NCBI GenBank assembly: GCA_024235895.1
Contig: JACKLM010000004.1
Location: 62,001-126,000, forward strand
DNA from: Burkholderiaceae bacterium
GTDB taxonomy: Bacteria > Pseudomonadota > Gammaproteobacteria > Burkholderiales > Burkholderiaceae_C
Reading direction: 5' to 3'
DNA length: 64,000 bases
The translations under genes and the position numbers were made by a program. Position 1 is the first letter of the stretch. Every line of letters starts with the position of its first letter. Under the pieces are notes generated by a model. It worked only from the letters and a program-made list of their open reading frames with translations, made no database searches and was not told where the DNA came from. Positions 7,872 through 17,373 of the stretch are shown in pieces.

Positions 7872-10178
7872 TCAGGCGCCGGCCGCCGCCGCGGCGTCGA
7901 CCACCGTCAGCGCGGTCATGTTGACGACGCGGCGCACCGTCGCCGACGCAGTCAGGATGTGCGCCGGCCGCGCCGTGCCGAGCAGGACCGGCCCGACCGT
8001 CACCCCGTGGCCGCCGGTGATCTTGAGCACGTTGAACAGGATGTTGGCGGCGTCGATATTCGGCAGCACGAGCAGGTTGGCGCTGCCTTCCAGCGTCGTC
8101 GCCGGCAGGTAGCCGCGCCGGATCGTCTCCGACAGCGCGGCGTCGCCGTGCATCTCGCCGTCGCACTGGATGTCGGGCGCGCGGGCGGCGAACAGGTCGC
8201 GCGCGGCGCGCATGCGCAACGCCGAAGGCCGCTTGGACGAGCCGAAGGTCGAGTGCGACAGGAACGCGACCTTCGCCGGCACGCCGAAGCGCTGCACCTC
8301 CTGCGCCGCCATCAGCGCGATCTCGGCCAGCTCCTCGGCGCCCGGCTCCTCGTTGACGAAAGTGTCGGTCATGAACAGCGTGTGGCGCTCCAGCATCAGC
8401 GCGTTCATCGCCGCCAGCACGTGCGCGCCCTCGCGCAGCCCGATCACGGCGCGGATGTGCTCCAGATGGGCGTCGTACCGGCCGACCAGCCCGCACAGCA
8501 TGCCGTCGGCCTCGCCACGGTGCAGCATCAGCGCCGCGATCAGCGTGTTGCTGCGCCGCACCGCCGCCTTCGCCGCCTCGGGCGAGATGCCCTCGCGCCC
8601 CATCAGCGCATGGTAGGCCTCCCAGTAGGCACGAAAGCGCGGGTCGTCCTCGGGGTCGCAGAGCTCGAAGTCGCGCCCGGGCTCGAGCTTGAGCCCGGCG
8701 CGCTCGAGCCGCATGCGCACGACCTCGGGCCGGCCGACGAGGATGGGCTCGGCCATGCGCTCCTCGAGCACCACCGGCAGCGCGCGCAGCACGCGCTCGT
8801 CCTCGCCCTCGGCGTAGACGATGCGCGCCGGTCGCGCCTTGGCGGCAGCGAACACCGGCCGCATGAACATGTTGGTCTGGTAGACGAAGCGGCCGAGCTG
8901 CTGCCGGTAGGCGTCCAGGTCGGCGATCGGGCGCGTGGCCACGCCCGACTCGGCCGCCGCGCGCGCCACCGCGGGCGCGATGCGCAGGATCAGCCGGACG
9001 TCGAACGGCGTCGGGATGATGTAGTCGGCGCCGAATCGCAGGTCCTTGCCGGCGTAGGCCGCGGCGACCTCGTCGCTGGGCTGCTCCTTGGCCAGCGCGG
9101 CGATCTCGCGCACGCAGGCCAGCTTCATCGCCTCGGTGATCTTGGTCGCCCCGCAGTCCAGCGCACCGCGGAAGATGTACGGGAAGCACAGGACGTTGTT
9201 GACCTGGTTCGGATAGTCCGAGCGGCCGGTGGCGATGATGCAGTCGGGCCGCGCGGCCTTGGCGAGCTCGGGCCGGATCTCGGGCTCGGGGTTGGCCAGC
9301 GCGAGGATGATCGGCCGCTCGGCCATCGTCGCCACCATCGCCGGCGTCAGCACGCCGGCAGCCGAGCAGCCGAGGAAGACGTCGGCGCCGGCGACGACCT
9401 CGGCCAGCGTGCGCGCGTCGGTCTCCTGGCAGTAGCGCTGCTTGCTCTCGTCGAGCCGGCCGGCGTCATCGCGGCCGGCGCGGATCACGCCCTTGCTGTC
9501 GCAGACGAAGACGTTCTCGCGCCGCACGCCCAGCCCGACCATCACGTCCAGGCAGGCGATCGCCGCCGCGCCGGCGCCCGAGACCGCGAGCTTGACGCGC
9601 GCGATGTCCTTGCCGACCAGCTCCAGCCCGTTGAGCAGCGCGGCCGCCGAGATGATCGCGGTGCCGTGCTGGTCGTCGTGGAAGACCGGGATGTTCATCC
9701 GGTCGCGCAGCTTGCGCTCGATCGTGAAGCACTCCGGCGCCTTGATGTCCTCGAGGTTGACGCCGCCCAGCGTCGGTTCCAGTGCGGCGATGATCTCGAC
9801 CAGCCTGTCCGGGTCGCGCTCCGCCAGCTCGATGTCGAACACGTCGATGCCGGCGAACTTCTTGAACAGGCAGCCCTTGCCCTCCATCACCGGCTTGCCC
9901 GCCAGCGGGCCGATATCGCCCAGCCCGAGCACCGCGGTGCCGTTGGTGACGACGCCGACCAGGTTGGCGCGGCTCGTGAAGTCGGCGGCGAGCTGCGGGT
10001 CCTCCTGGATCGCCAGGCAGGCGTAGGCGACACCGGGCGAGTAGGCGAGCGACAGGTCGCGCTGGTTCGACAGCGGCTTGGTCGGCGTGACGCTGATCTT
10101 GCCGCGCGTCGGCGCGCGGTGGTAGTCGAGCGCGGCGTCGCGCAGCGCCTGCTCGGCGTCGGTCAGCGTGTGGGGCAT
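7872..10178 (-). CDS. maeB: NADP-dependent malic enzyme with C-terminal phosphotransacetylase-like domain
   Basis: Oxidatively decarboxylates malate to pyruvate, producing NADPH. The 768 residues match the long bacterial MaeB form. The N-terminal half holds the malic-enzyme signature (YSPGVAYACLAIQEDP, VVTNGTAVLGLGDIGPLAGK, FHDDQHGTAI) and a nucleotide-binding region (LAVSGAGAAAIACL). The C-terminal part from about residue 440 (ARIVYAEGEDERVLRALPVV to VTVGPVLLG) is the catalytically silent phosphotransacetylase-like domain that senses acetyl-CoA in relatives. It lies upstream of pyk on the same strand and may be co-expressed, although the 85-bp gap with heptamer repeats could hold a promoter. 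Confidence 0.97.
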   Translation of the reverse strand: MPHTLTDAEQALRDAALDYHRAPTRGKISVTPTKPLSNQRDLSLAYSPGVAYACLAIQEDPQLAADFTSRANLVGVVTNGTAVLGLGDIGPLAGKPVMEGKGCLFKKFAGIDVFDIELAERDPDRLVEIIAALEPTLGGVNLEDIKAPECFTIERKLRDRMNIPVFHDDQHGTAIISAAALLNGLELVGKDIARVKLAVSGAGAAAIACLDVMVGLGVRRENVFVCDSKGVIRAGRDDAGRLDESKQRYCQETDARTLAEVVAGADVFLGCSAAGVLTPAMVATMAERPIILALANPEPEIRPELAKAARPDCIIATGRSDYPNQVNNVLCFPYIFRGALDCGATKITEAMKLACVREIAALAKEQPSDEVAAAYAGKDLRFGADYIIPTPFDVRLILRIAPAVARAAAESGVATRPIADLDAYRQQLGRFVYQTNMFMRPVFAAAKARPARIVYAEGEDERVLRALPVVLEERMAEPILVGRPEVVRMRLERAGLKLEPGRDFELCDPEDDPRFRAYWEAYHALMGREGISPEAAKAAVRRSNTLIAALMLHRGEADGMLCGLVGRYDAHLEHIRAVIGLREGAHVLAAMNALMLERHTLFMTDTFVNEEPGAEELAEIALMAAQEVQRFGVPAKVAFLSHSTFGSSKRPSALRMRAARDLFAARAPDIQCDGEMHGDAALSETIRRGYLPATTLEGSANLLVLPNIDAANILFNVLKITGGHGVTVGPVLLGTARPAHILTASATVRRVVNMTALTVVDAAAAAGA

Positions 10179-10242
10179 GGTCGGTGTTCTCCGGGGTCCT
10201 GGTCGGCAGTGCGAAGCCTAACGGCCGCGTCCCCGCCGAGGC

Positions 10243-11418
10243 TTACAGCGGCAGGCCGACGTAGTTCTCCGCCACCGCGGTCTGCATCGCGCGCGAGCCC
10301 GTCAGGTAGTCGAGCTCGGCGCGCTGCATGCGCTCGGCGAATTCGCCCTCGTCGGGGAAGCGGTGCATCATGGTCGTGAACCACCACGAGAAGCGCTCGG
10401 CCTTCCACACCCGCGCCAGCGCGCGCCGCGAGTAGTCGTCGATGCCGGCGTCGCTGCCCCGGTAGTGCTCGGCCAGCGCCTGCGCCAGCAGGCCGACGTC
10501 GCCGGCGGCCAGGTTGAGCCCCTTGGCGCCGGTCGGCGGCACGATGTGCGCGGCGTCGCCGGCGAGGAACAGCCGCCCGTGGCGCATCGGCTCGGCGACG
10601 AAGCTGCGCAGCGGCGCGATGCTCTTCTCGATCGACGGCCCGGTCACCAGCTTGGCGGCCAGCTCGTCCGGCAGCCGGGCGCGGAACTCGGCCCAGAAGG
10701 CGTCGTCGCTCCAGTCCTCGACGCGGTCGCTGAGCGCGCATTGCACGTAGTAGCGGCTGCGCGTCGGGCTGCGCAGGCTCGCCAGCGCGAACCCGCGCGC
10801 GTGGTTGACATAGGCGATCTCGTGCGAGATCGGCGCCACGTCGGCGAGCAGCCCGAGCCAGCCGAAGGGGTAGACCTTCTCGAACGTGCGCAGCACGCTG
10901 GTCGGGATGTGGGTGCGGCTGACGCCGTGGAAGCCGTCGCAGCCGGCGATGAAGTCGCAGTCCAGCCGCTGCTCGGCGCCGTCCTTCCGGTACCCGACCC
11001 AGGGACGGCCGGACTCGATCTCGTGCAGCGCGACGTCCTCGGCCTCGTAGACGGTCGGCAACCCGGCGCCGCGGCGGTGGTCCATCAGGTCGCGCGTGAC
11101 CTCGGTTTGGCCGTAGACGACGACGCGCTTGCCGGTCAGCGCGTTCAGGTCGATGCGGTGGACCCGATCGCCGAAGACGATCAGGAAACCGTCGTCGACC
11201 AGGCCCTCGCGGTGCAGGCGTGCGCCGACGCCCGCCTCGTCGAGCAGGTCGACGCAGATCTGTTCCAGCACGCCGGCCCGGATGCGGCCGAGCACGTACT
11301 CGGCGCTGCGCTGCTCGAGGATGACGGAGTCGATGCCGGCCTTGGCCAGCAGCGCGCCGAGCAGCAGCCCGGCCGGCCCGGCGCCGACGATCGCGACCTG
11401 GGTGCGTGACGCAGGCAT
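10243..11418 (-). CDS. pobA: 4-hydroxybenzoate 3-monooxygenase
   Basis: FAD-dependent hydroxylase that turns 4-hydroxybenzoate into protocatechuate with NADPH and O2, feeding the beta-ketoadipate pathway. The 391 residues are family-typical. It has the N-terminal dinucleotide fold GAGPAG (residues 12-17), the family pattern LEQRSAEYVLGRIRAGVLEQ, a central RYYVQCAL region, and the second FAD motif FLAGDAAHIVPPTGAKGLNL. The gene is monocistronic. Neither its usual AraC/IclR-type regulator PobR nor pca genes are adjacent, so the rest of the pathway must be elsewhere. Confidence 0.97.
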   Translation of the reverse strand: MPASRTQVAIVGAGPAGLLLGALLAKAGIDSVILEQRSAEYVLGRIRAGVLEQICVDLLDEAGVGARLHREGLVDDGFLIVFGDRVHRIDLNALTGKRVVVYGQTEVTRDLMDHRRGAGLPTVYEAEDVALHEIESGRPWVGYRKDGAEQRLDCDFIAGCDGFHGVSRTHIPTSVLRTFEKVYPFGWLGLLADVAPISHEIAYVNHARGFALASLRSPTRSRYYVQCALSDRVEDWSDDAFWAEFRARLPDELAAKLVTGPSIEKSIAPLRSFVAEPMRHGRLFLAGDAAHIVPPTGAKGLNLAAGDVGLLAQALAEHYRGSDAGIDDYSRRALARVWKAERFSWWFTTMMHRFPDEGEFAERMQRAELDYLTGSRAMQTAVAENYVGLPL

Positions 11419-11500
11419 CTTGATTCTCCTTGGTCGTGGAAGCTCGCTTGTACACCGGCGGCGACGGCGTTGTGCCGTGCGCTGCGCGTACCGGTTCGTG

Positions 11501-11995
11501 CTAGGCGGCCGCCGGCGTCTCGGGCGGCGCGCCGCTGCCTCGCAACCTGACGACGACCACCGGGCGCTCGGCGATCTGGGTCAGGTGCCCCATCACGCTG
11601 CCCAGCACCAGCCGCGCGAGCGTGCCGCGGCCGTGCGAGCCGACGACGATGAGCGCGCAGCCATTCGCCTTGGCGACGCGGTTGGCCGCCTCGGCGGGAT
11701 CCTCGCCGACCGTGATCTCGCTGCGGCAGGCCACGCCGGCCGCCTGCGCCAGCGACTGCGCGGTCGCGAAGGCGCGTGCGGCCTGCTCGCGCCCGAGTGC
11801 CTCGTGGTCGGCGACCGGCTCGAACATCGCGACGTCGACCTCGCCGAGCATCGGCGGCGCGGGCGGAATCGCCGCCAGCAGCAGCAGCTCGGCGCCGAGC
11901 GCGCGCGCAAGCCGTACGCCCTCCTCCGCGGTGGCGCGGCCCAGCGGCGTATCGTCGACCAGCATCAGCAGGCGTTCGTAGGCAGCGGTGTTCAT
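11501..11995 (-). CDS. Universal stress protein (UspA family)
   Basis: Small cytosolic stress protein of 164 residues with the Usp alpha/beta fold. The start MNTAAYERLLMLVDDTPLGR and the ATP-binding C-terminal pattern IVVGSHGRGTLARLVLGSV (G-2X-G-9X-G type) are clear. A second, quite different Usp protein lies at 45508-45930. The gene is flanked by pobA and the glcDE genes on the same strand without tight coupling. The 235 bp upstream, to glcE, hold nothing recognisable. Confidence 0.93.
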   Translation of the reverse strand: MNTAAYERLLMLVDDTPLGRATAEEGVRLARALGAELLLLAAIPPAPPMLGEVDVAMFEPVADHEALGREQAARAFATAQSLAQAAGVACRSEITVGEDPAEAANRVAKANGCALIVVGSHGRGTLARLVLGSVMGHLTQIAERPVVVVRLRGSGAPPETPAAA

Positions 11996-12230
11996 CGCGC
12001 TCTCCGGTCGTGGTGGGACGGCCCATTCTAGAAAGCCTCATGCTCCGGCACCGGCTCGATCGGGCACAGGCGCGCGTCGCGGGCCGTCGAGCCCGATGCC
12101 GAGCAACGGGCAGCCCGTCCGGCCGTCTGGCGAAGGCCCCGGCGCTCGCACCGGCGAAGCGTGGCGGCGCCGCGGCCGCCGCTGCGTGGCTCGGGTGGGG
12201 GCGGCGTCGAAGGAGCTGTCCCCGGCTGGA

Positions 12231-13340
12231 TCAGAGATCGGCGATCAGGCGCCCCGGGTTGAAGACGCCGTCCGGGTCGAAGGCGCGCTTGAGCTCGCGG
12301 TGGATGCGCGCCAGCGCCGGCGCCAGCGGCGCGAAGACGCCGGCGGCGCGGTCACCGCCGCGCCATAGCGTCGCGTGCCCGCCGAGCGACGCGGCGGCGT
12401 CGCGCACCGTGGCCGCGGGCAGCGCGCAGCACAGCCAGCGCTGCGCGCCGCCCCACTCGATCAGTTGCTGGTCGGTCAGCCTGAGCGGCGGCGCCGTCGA
12501 CGGCAGCGCGAGCCGCCACAGCGCCGCCCCGCCGGCCACCGCGCGCCCGGCCGCGGCGAAGAATTCGTCGCGCTGGTCGCGCAGGCCTTCCCAGAACGAG
12601 GCCGCCAAGGCCGGCTCGACCGCCTCGCCGCCCAGCCGCTGCGCCGCCGCGTCGACCGCGGCGTGCGCGCCGGCCAGCCGCAGCACCAGCGTGCCGTCCC
12701 ACCAGGCGCTGGCCGACAGCGGCAGCGGCTGGCCGCTCCACTCGGCCAGGCGCCGCAGCGCGGTCGCTTCGTCCATGTCGAAGCGCAGCGTCGCGCTGCC
12801 GGGCGGCCGCGGCATGATCTTGAACGAGACCTCGCAGATGACGCCGAGGATGCCCATCGACCCGGTCAGCAGCCGCGAAACGTCGTAGCCGGCGACGTTC
12901 TTCATCACCTGGCCGCCGAAGCCGAGCAGCTCGCCGCGGCCGTCGAGCAGGGTCGCGCCGAGCACGTAGTCGCGCACGCTGCCTTGGCTGGCGCGCGCCG
13001 GGCCGGCCAGCCCGGCGGCGACCATGCCGCCGACCGTGGCGCCGGGCCCGAAGCGCGGCGGCTCGAACGGCAGCCACTGGCCGTGCGCGGCCAGCGCCTC
13101 CTCGAGCTCGGCCAGCGGCGTGCCGGCGCGCGCACTGACGACGAGCTCGGTCGGCTCGTGGCGGCTGATGCCGGCCAGCGGCCGCAGGTCCAGCACCTCG
13201 CCGGCGAGCGGCCCGCCGTAGAAGTCCTTGCTGCCGCCGCCGCGCAGCCGCAGCTTCGTGCCGGCGGCGCGCGCGGCGCGGATGCGGTCGACGATCGCCC
13301 CGAGCGCAGGGTCGTCGGGCGGGGCGGGCTCGGTCGTCAT
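12231..13340 (-). CDS. glcE: Glycolate oxidase FAD-binding subunit
   Basis: Second flavoprotein subunit of the membrane-associated glycolate dehydrogenase (glycolate to glyoxylate). It has 369 residues from the ATG at 13340. The N-terminal FAD-binding PCMH pattern is visible as LRLRGGGSKDFYGGP and FGPGATVGGMVAAGLAGPAR, followed by GGQVMKNVAGYDVSRLLTGS. The C-terminus ends FDPDGVFNPGRL, as in the GlcD/GlcE family. Its ATG overlaps the glcD stop by 4 bp (ATGA), which signals translational coupling. The iron-sulfur subunit gene glcF, which normally follows, is absent here; a stress-protein gene comes next. Confidence 0.95.
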   Translation of the reverse strand: MTTEPAPPDDPALGAIVDRIRAARAAGTKLRLRGGGSKDFYGGPLAGEVLDLRPLAGISRHEPTELVVSARAGTPLAELEEALAAHGQWLPFEPPRFGPGATVGGMVAAGLAGPARASQGSVRDYVLGATLLDGRGELLGFGGQVMKNVAGYDVSRLLTGSMGILGVICEVSFKIMPRPPGSATLRFDMDEATALRRLAEWSGQPLPLSASAWWDGTLVLRLAGAHAAVDAAAQRLGGEAVEPALAASFWEGLRDQRDEFFAAAGRAVAGGAALWRLALPSTAPPLRLTDQQLIEWGGAQRWLCCALPAATVRDAAASLGGHATLWRGGDRAAGVFAPLAPALARIHRELKRAFDPDGVFNPGRLIADL

Positions 13341-14851
13341 GGCCGGCCGGACTCGAGCGCGTGCAGCGGCAGCAGGCTCCTGCGGCCGGGCCGCAGGCCC
13401 CCCTCGGCGCAGCGCTGCGGCGTGGGGACGACCTTGCCCGGGTTGAGCAGCCCGGCGGGATCGAACGCATCCTTGATCGCGCGCATCGTCTGCAGCTCGG
13501 CCGGGCTGAACTGCACGCACATGCTGGCGAGCTTCTCGATGCCGACGCCGTGCTCGCCGGTCACCGTGCCGCCCAGGCGCACGCTGGTCTCGAGGATCTC
13601 GGCGCCGAAGCGCTCGCAGCGGTCGAGCTGGTCCGGGTCGTTGGCGTCGTACAGGATCAGCGGGTGCAGGTTGCCGTCGCCGGCGTGGAAGACGTTGACG
13701 CAGCGCAGGTCGTACTTGCGCTCCATGGCCTGGATCGCGATCAGGATGTCGGCCAGCCGCTTGCGCGGGATCGTGCTGTCCATGCACATGTAGTCGGGGC
13801 TGAGCCGGCCGCTGGCGGGGAAGGCATTCTTGCGCCCGCTCCAGAAGACGAGCCGCTGCGCCTCGTCGCCGCTGACCTCCAGCCGCGTTGCGCCGGCCCC
13901 CGCCAGCACGTCCAGCATGCGGCCGATCTCCTCGGCGACCTCCTCGGGCGTGCCGTCGCTCTCGCACAGCAGGATCGCCTCGGCGCCGAGGTCGTAGCCG
14001 GCGTGGACGAAGTCCTCGGCCGCGGCCGTCATCGGCTTGTCCATCATCTCGAGCCCGGCCGGGATGATGCCGGCGGCGATCACCGCCGCTACCGCGTCGC
14101 CGGCCTTGCGGACGTCGTCGAAGCTGGCCATGATGCAGCGTGCGGTCGGCGGCCGGGGCACGAGGCGGACCGTGACCTCGATCGCCACCGCGAGCATGCC
14201 CTCGCTGCCGATCACCGCCGCCAGCAGGTCCAGCCCCGGGACGTCGGGTGCGCGCGAGCCGAAGACGACCGGCTCGCCGTCGGCCGTGAAGCCGCGTACG
14301 CGCAGCACGTTGTGCACCGTCAGCCCGTATTTCAGGCAGTGCACGCCGCCGGCATTCTCGGCCACGTTGCCGCCGATCGTGCACGCGATCTGGCTCGACG
14401 GGTCGGGCGCGTAGTACAGGCCGTAGGGTGCCGCGGCCTCGCTGATCGCCAGATTGCGCACGCCGCACTGGACGGTGGCGGTGCGCGCCAGCGGGTCGAC
14501 GGCGAGGATGCGGTTGAAGCGCGCCAGCGACAGCGTGACGCCCATCGGGTGCGGCATCGCGCCACCCGACAAGCCGGTGCCGGCACCGCGCGCGACCACC
14601 GGCACGCCCATCGCATGGCAGGTCCTCAGGACCGCGGCGACCTGCTCCTCGGTCTCGGGTAGCGCGACCGCCAGCGGCCGCTGGCGGTAGGCGGTCAGCC
14701 CGTCGCATTCGTAGGGCGTCGTGTCCTCGGACTGCCAGAGCAGTGCATGCGCCGGCAGCCGAGCCGCGAGTGCGGTGACGACCTCGCGCTGGCGCGCGCT
14801 GCGGGCGGCAGGGTCGGGCGTCGCGGGCAGGGGTGCGTTCACACCCTGCAA
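13337..14851 (-). CDS. glcD: Glycolate oxidase subunit GlcD (FAD-linked oxidase)
   Basis: Catalytic flavoprotein of glycolate dehydrogenase; 504 residues, typical length. It shows the PCMH FAD-binding pattern VVARGAGTGLSGGAMPHP and SSQIACTIGGNVAENAGGVH, and the C-terminal oxidase domain motifs VFHAGDGNLHPLILYD and TGEHGVGIEKL. It begins the glcD-glcE pair and overlaps glcE by 4 bp. Related D-lactate dehydrogenases share these motifs, but pairing with GlcE makes glycolate the best call. No GlcC-type regulator is adjacent. Confidence 0.95.
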   Translation of the reverse strand: MQGVNAPLPATPDPAARSARQREVVTALAARLPAHALLWQSEDTTPYECDGLTAYRQRPLAVALPETEEQVAAVLRTCHAMGVPVVARGAGTGLSGGAMPHPMGVTLSLARFNRILAVDPLARTATVQCGVRNLAISEAAAPYGLYYAPDPSSQIACTIGGNVAENAGGVHCLKYGLTVHNVLRVRGFTADGEPVVFGSRAPDVPGLDLLAAVIGSEGMLAVAIEVTVRLVPRPPTARCIMASFDDVRKAGDAVAAVIAAGIIPAGLEMMDKPMTAAAEDFVHAGYDLGAEAILLCESDGTPEEVAEEIGRMLDVLAGAGATRLEVSGDEAQRLVFWSGRKNAFPASGRLSPDYMCMDSTIPRKRLADILIAIQAMERKYDLRCVNVFHAGDGNLHPLILYDANDPDQLDRCERFGAEILETSVRLGGTVTGEHGVGIEKLASMCVQFSPAELQTMRAIKDAFDPAGLLNPGKVVPTPQRCAEGGLRPGRRSLLPLHALESGRP

Positions 14852-14986
14852 TGTAGCCGCGCCGTCTGCGCGTGCATCGGGCGCGGGTTCGCGGGGCGTC
14901 GCGTTCGATCGCAGCGCGGGCAGTGTCGGCGCTCGAAGGTCCTCTTCCGGCTCGTCGCGTGGACAGGGCTTCCGAGCCAGGTGCGG

Positions 14987-15330
14987 TCAGCCCAGGCGGC
15001 AGCCGACGAAGGCGCCGACGCCGCACAGCCTGGCCATCAGCATCAGGCAGGTCTGCGCTTCGGGGATCAGGTCGCAGGAACTTCCCTACCCGGCGGCATA
15101 GGAGTCCACGTAACCGTTCACGAGGTCATCGACAGGTTGGCGTAGGTCAGACTCATCGACCCGGAGAAGCCGTTGCACTCGCCGACGCAGCGTGTTCCAT
15201 CCCACACGCAGCCCGCGCAGGCATCGCGGCAGGATTGCCAGGTGTCGTATCCGGTTTGCGCCGGGATCTGGATCGACGTTTCCTGGGCGGGCGGGCGTTC
15301 GCGCGACAGGGGCGCCGGTGGGGGCGGCCT
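14987..15330 (-). pseudogene. Possible decayed exported-protein remnant with PEP-CTERM-like tail
   Basis: The 479-bp gap between mscS and glcD has no intact gene. Reading the minus strand just after the mscS stop, an open frame without ATG (15330 to 15118) encodes a Cys-rich stretch (WQSCRDACAGCVWDG, then CVGECNGFSGSMSLTYANL). After its stop, another frame (15079 to 14987) encodes LIPEAQTCLMLMARLCGVG and ends soon after. This resembles a degraded VPEP-type sorting tail plus hydrophobic helix as in PEP-CTERM proteins. No start codon or ribosome site is visible and the frames are disrupted. It could be chance. Confidence 0.3.
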
Positions 15331-16437
15331 TCACAGATCCGGACTGCCGCCCTCGGCGCCAGGGCCGCTGCCCGCCAGGTGCAGCGTCTGCGTCGGGAAT
15401 GCGATCTCCGCGCCGTGCCGCTCGATGATCTCGCCGATCTTCAGCAGCACGTCCTGCTTGACATGGTGGTACTCGACCCAGACCGTGGTCTTCGTGAAGG
15501 TGTAGACCATGATATCCAGCGAGCTGGCACCGAACTGGTTGAAGTTGACGATCAGCGTCTGCGTCGCGTCGATCCCTTCGTGCACCTGCAGCATCGCGCG
15601 GATCTCGTCGACGATCGGCGCGACGACCGCGAAATCGTCGTAGCGCAGGCCGATCGTCTCCTTGATGCGGCGGTGGCTCATGCGCGACGGGTTCTCGACC
15701 ACGATGCTCGTGAACACCGCGTTCGGCACGTAGATCGGGTTCTTGTTGAACGCACGGATTCGGGTGTGGCGCCAGCTGATGTACTCGACCGTGCCCTCGA
15801 TCGACTTGTCCGGGCTGCGGATCCACTCGCCGACACCGAACGGCCGGTCCAGGTAGATCGTCAGCCCGCCGAAGAAATTGGCCAGGATGTCCTTGGCCGC
15901 GAAGCCGACCGCGATCCCGCCCACGCCGCCCAGCGCCAGCAGCCCGGCGATCTGGAAACCCAGCGTCTGCGCCGCCGTGATCACCGCGACGACCACCGTC
16001 ACCAGCCGCGCCAGCTTGACCAGCGCGTCGACGGTCGTGTGGTCGACCTCCTCGCCGCGCTCGCGCCGGCGCGATTCGACGTTGTGCCCGACCTTGCCGG
16101 CGAAGCGCACCAGGAACCACGCGACGCAGCCGATCAGCGCCACGTCGCGCAGCGCCAGCGCCTGCTCGATGAAGGCGATGTCGACCTCGCGCTGCAGCAC
16201 GCGCGCCATGAAGCCGGCGCCGACGGCCCACATCGCGACCAGCAGCGGCCGGCTCGCACTGCCGACCAGCGCGTCGTCCCAGACGGTCGAGGTCTTCGCG
16301 GTCACGCGCGCGGCCTGCCGCAGCAGCACCTGCGCGACCTGGTTGGCGATGACGGTGACGAGCGCGATCGCCACCAGCGACGCGATCCACAGCTCGACGC
16401 CGATATGCTGGCTCAGGAATTCGCTCAGTCGGTTCAT
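15331..16437 (-). CDS. Mechanosensitive ion channel, MscS family
   Basis: Inner-membrane tension-gated channel that releases solutes on osmotic downshock. It has 368 residues, with hydrophobic helices near residues 15-35, 60-80 and 95-115. The pore-lining and beta-domain signature IAVGFAAKDILANFFGGLTI is followed by DRPFGVGEWI and the conserved PNAVFTSIVVENPSRM. Length places it with the YbdG-like or medium-size branch rather than minimal MscS (286). It is monocistronic. Family is certain; the exact subtype is not. Confidence 0.94.
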   Translation of the reverse strand: MNRLSEFLSQHIGVELWIASLVAIALVTVIANQVAQVLLRQAARVTAKTSTVWDDALVGSASRPLLVAMWAVGAGFMARVLQREVDIAFIEQALALRDVALIGCVAWFLVRFAGKVGHNVESRRRERGEEVDHTTVDALVKLARLVTVVVAVITAAQTLGFQIAGLLALGGVGGIAVGFAAKDILANFFGGLTIYLDRPFGVGEWIRSPDKSIEGTVEYISWRHTRIRAFNKNPIYVPNAVFTSIVVENPSRMSHRRIKETIGLRYDDFAVVAPIVDEIRAMLQVHEGIDATQTLIVNFNQFGASSLDIMVYTFTKTTVWVEYHHVKQDVLLKIGEIIERHGAEIAFPTQTLHLAGSGPGAEGGSPDL

Positions 16438-16530
16438 GGGGGTGACTGTAGCGGCGCGCGGGCGTGCACCCGCTGCACGACGGCCGCGCGGCCATCAGCA
16501 GGCCGCGTGCGTCGCCGGCCCCGGGCGCGC

Positions 16531-17373
16531 TCAGCGCGCGCGCGCCAGCCTCGGGTCGAGCAGGTCGCGCAGCCCGTCGCCGAGCAGGTTCAGCCCGAGC
16601 ACGCTGAGCATGATCGCCGCCCCCGGCCAGACCGCGAGCATCGGCGCGGCGAACATCTGCGTCTGCGCCTCGTTGAGCATGCGGCCCCAGCTCGGCTGCG
16701 GCGGCTGCGTGCCGAGCCCCAGGTAGCTCAGCGCCGCCTCGGCCAGGATCGCGGTCGCGAACGAGATCGTCGCCTGCACGATCAGCACGCTGGCGATATT
16801 CGGCAGCACATGGTCGACCGTGATCCGCCACCCGCCCTTGCCGGCGGCGCGCGCCGCCAGCACGTACTCGCGCGCCCACACCGCATTGGCCGCGCCGCGC
16901 GTCAGGCGGGCGAAGACCGGCACGTTGAAGATGCCGATGGCGACGATGCTCATGATCAGGCCGGGGCCATAGATCGCGGTCAGCATGATCGCCGTCAGCA
17001 GCGCCGGGAAGGCGAAGGTGAAGTCGCTCGCGCGCATCACCAGCTCCTCGACCCAGCCGCGGCGCGCGCTGGCCAGCGCGCCGAGCGCGACGCCCAAGCC
17101 CATCCCGATGCCGACCGCGACCAGCCCGACGACGATGCTGTTCTGGCTGCCGACCAGGATCTGCGACGCGATGTCTCGCCCCAGGCTGTCGGTGCCGAGC
17201 CAGTGCGCGGCCGAAGGCGGCGCGAGCTTGTTCGGGATGTCGATCTCGCCCGGCGGCCAGGGCGACCAGACGAGCGACAGCAGCGCGGCGGCGGCGAGCA
17301 GCGCGGTCAGCAGCGCGCCGACGACGAAGCTCGCGTGGCCGCGCGCGCGCGCCAGGAATCCCGGCGCGCTCAC
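16531..17373 (-). CDS. ABC transporter permease, dipeptide/oligopeptide/nickel type (DppC-like)
   Basis: Second membrane subunit of a peptide-type importer, 280 residues from a GTG start at 17373. That GTG overlaps the TGA of the upstream permease by 4 bp, so the reading frame that continues far upstream is ignored. It shows the DppC N-terminal pattern AAHWLGTDSLGRDIASQILVG, several membrane helices and the permease loop AARAAGKGGWRITVDHVLPN. It ends LLGDGLRDLLDPRL as usual for this family. No ATP-binding or substrate-binding gene lies on either side, so its partners must be encoded elsewhere. Confidence 0.92.
   Translation of the reverse strand: MSAPGFLARARGHASFVVGALLTALLAAAALLSLVWSPWPPGEIDIPNKLAPPSAAHWLGTDSLGRDIASQILVGSQNSIVVGLVAVGIGMGLGVALGALASARRGWVEELVMRASDFTFAFPALLTAIMLTAIYGPGLIMSIVAIGIFNVPVFARLTRGAANAVWAREYVLAARAAGKGGWRITVDHVLPNIASVLIVQATISFATAILAEAALSYLGLGTQPPQPSWGRMLNEAQTQMFAAPMLAVWPGAAIMLSVLGLNLLGDGLRDLLDPRLARAR

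Noticed and set aside
11996..12230. Remnant of glcF after glcE
   Set aside because: Reading all frames by eye showed no iron-sulfur Cys motifs (CxxCxxC) or other GlcF similarity.
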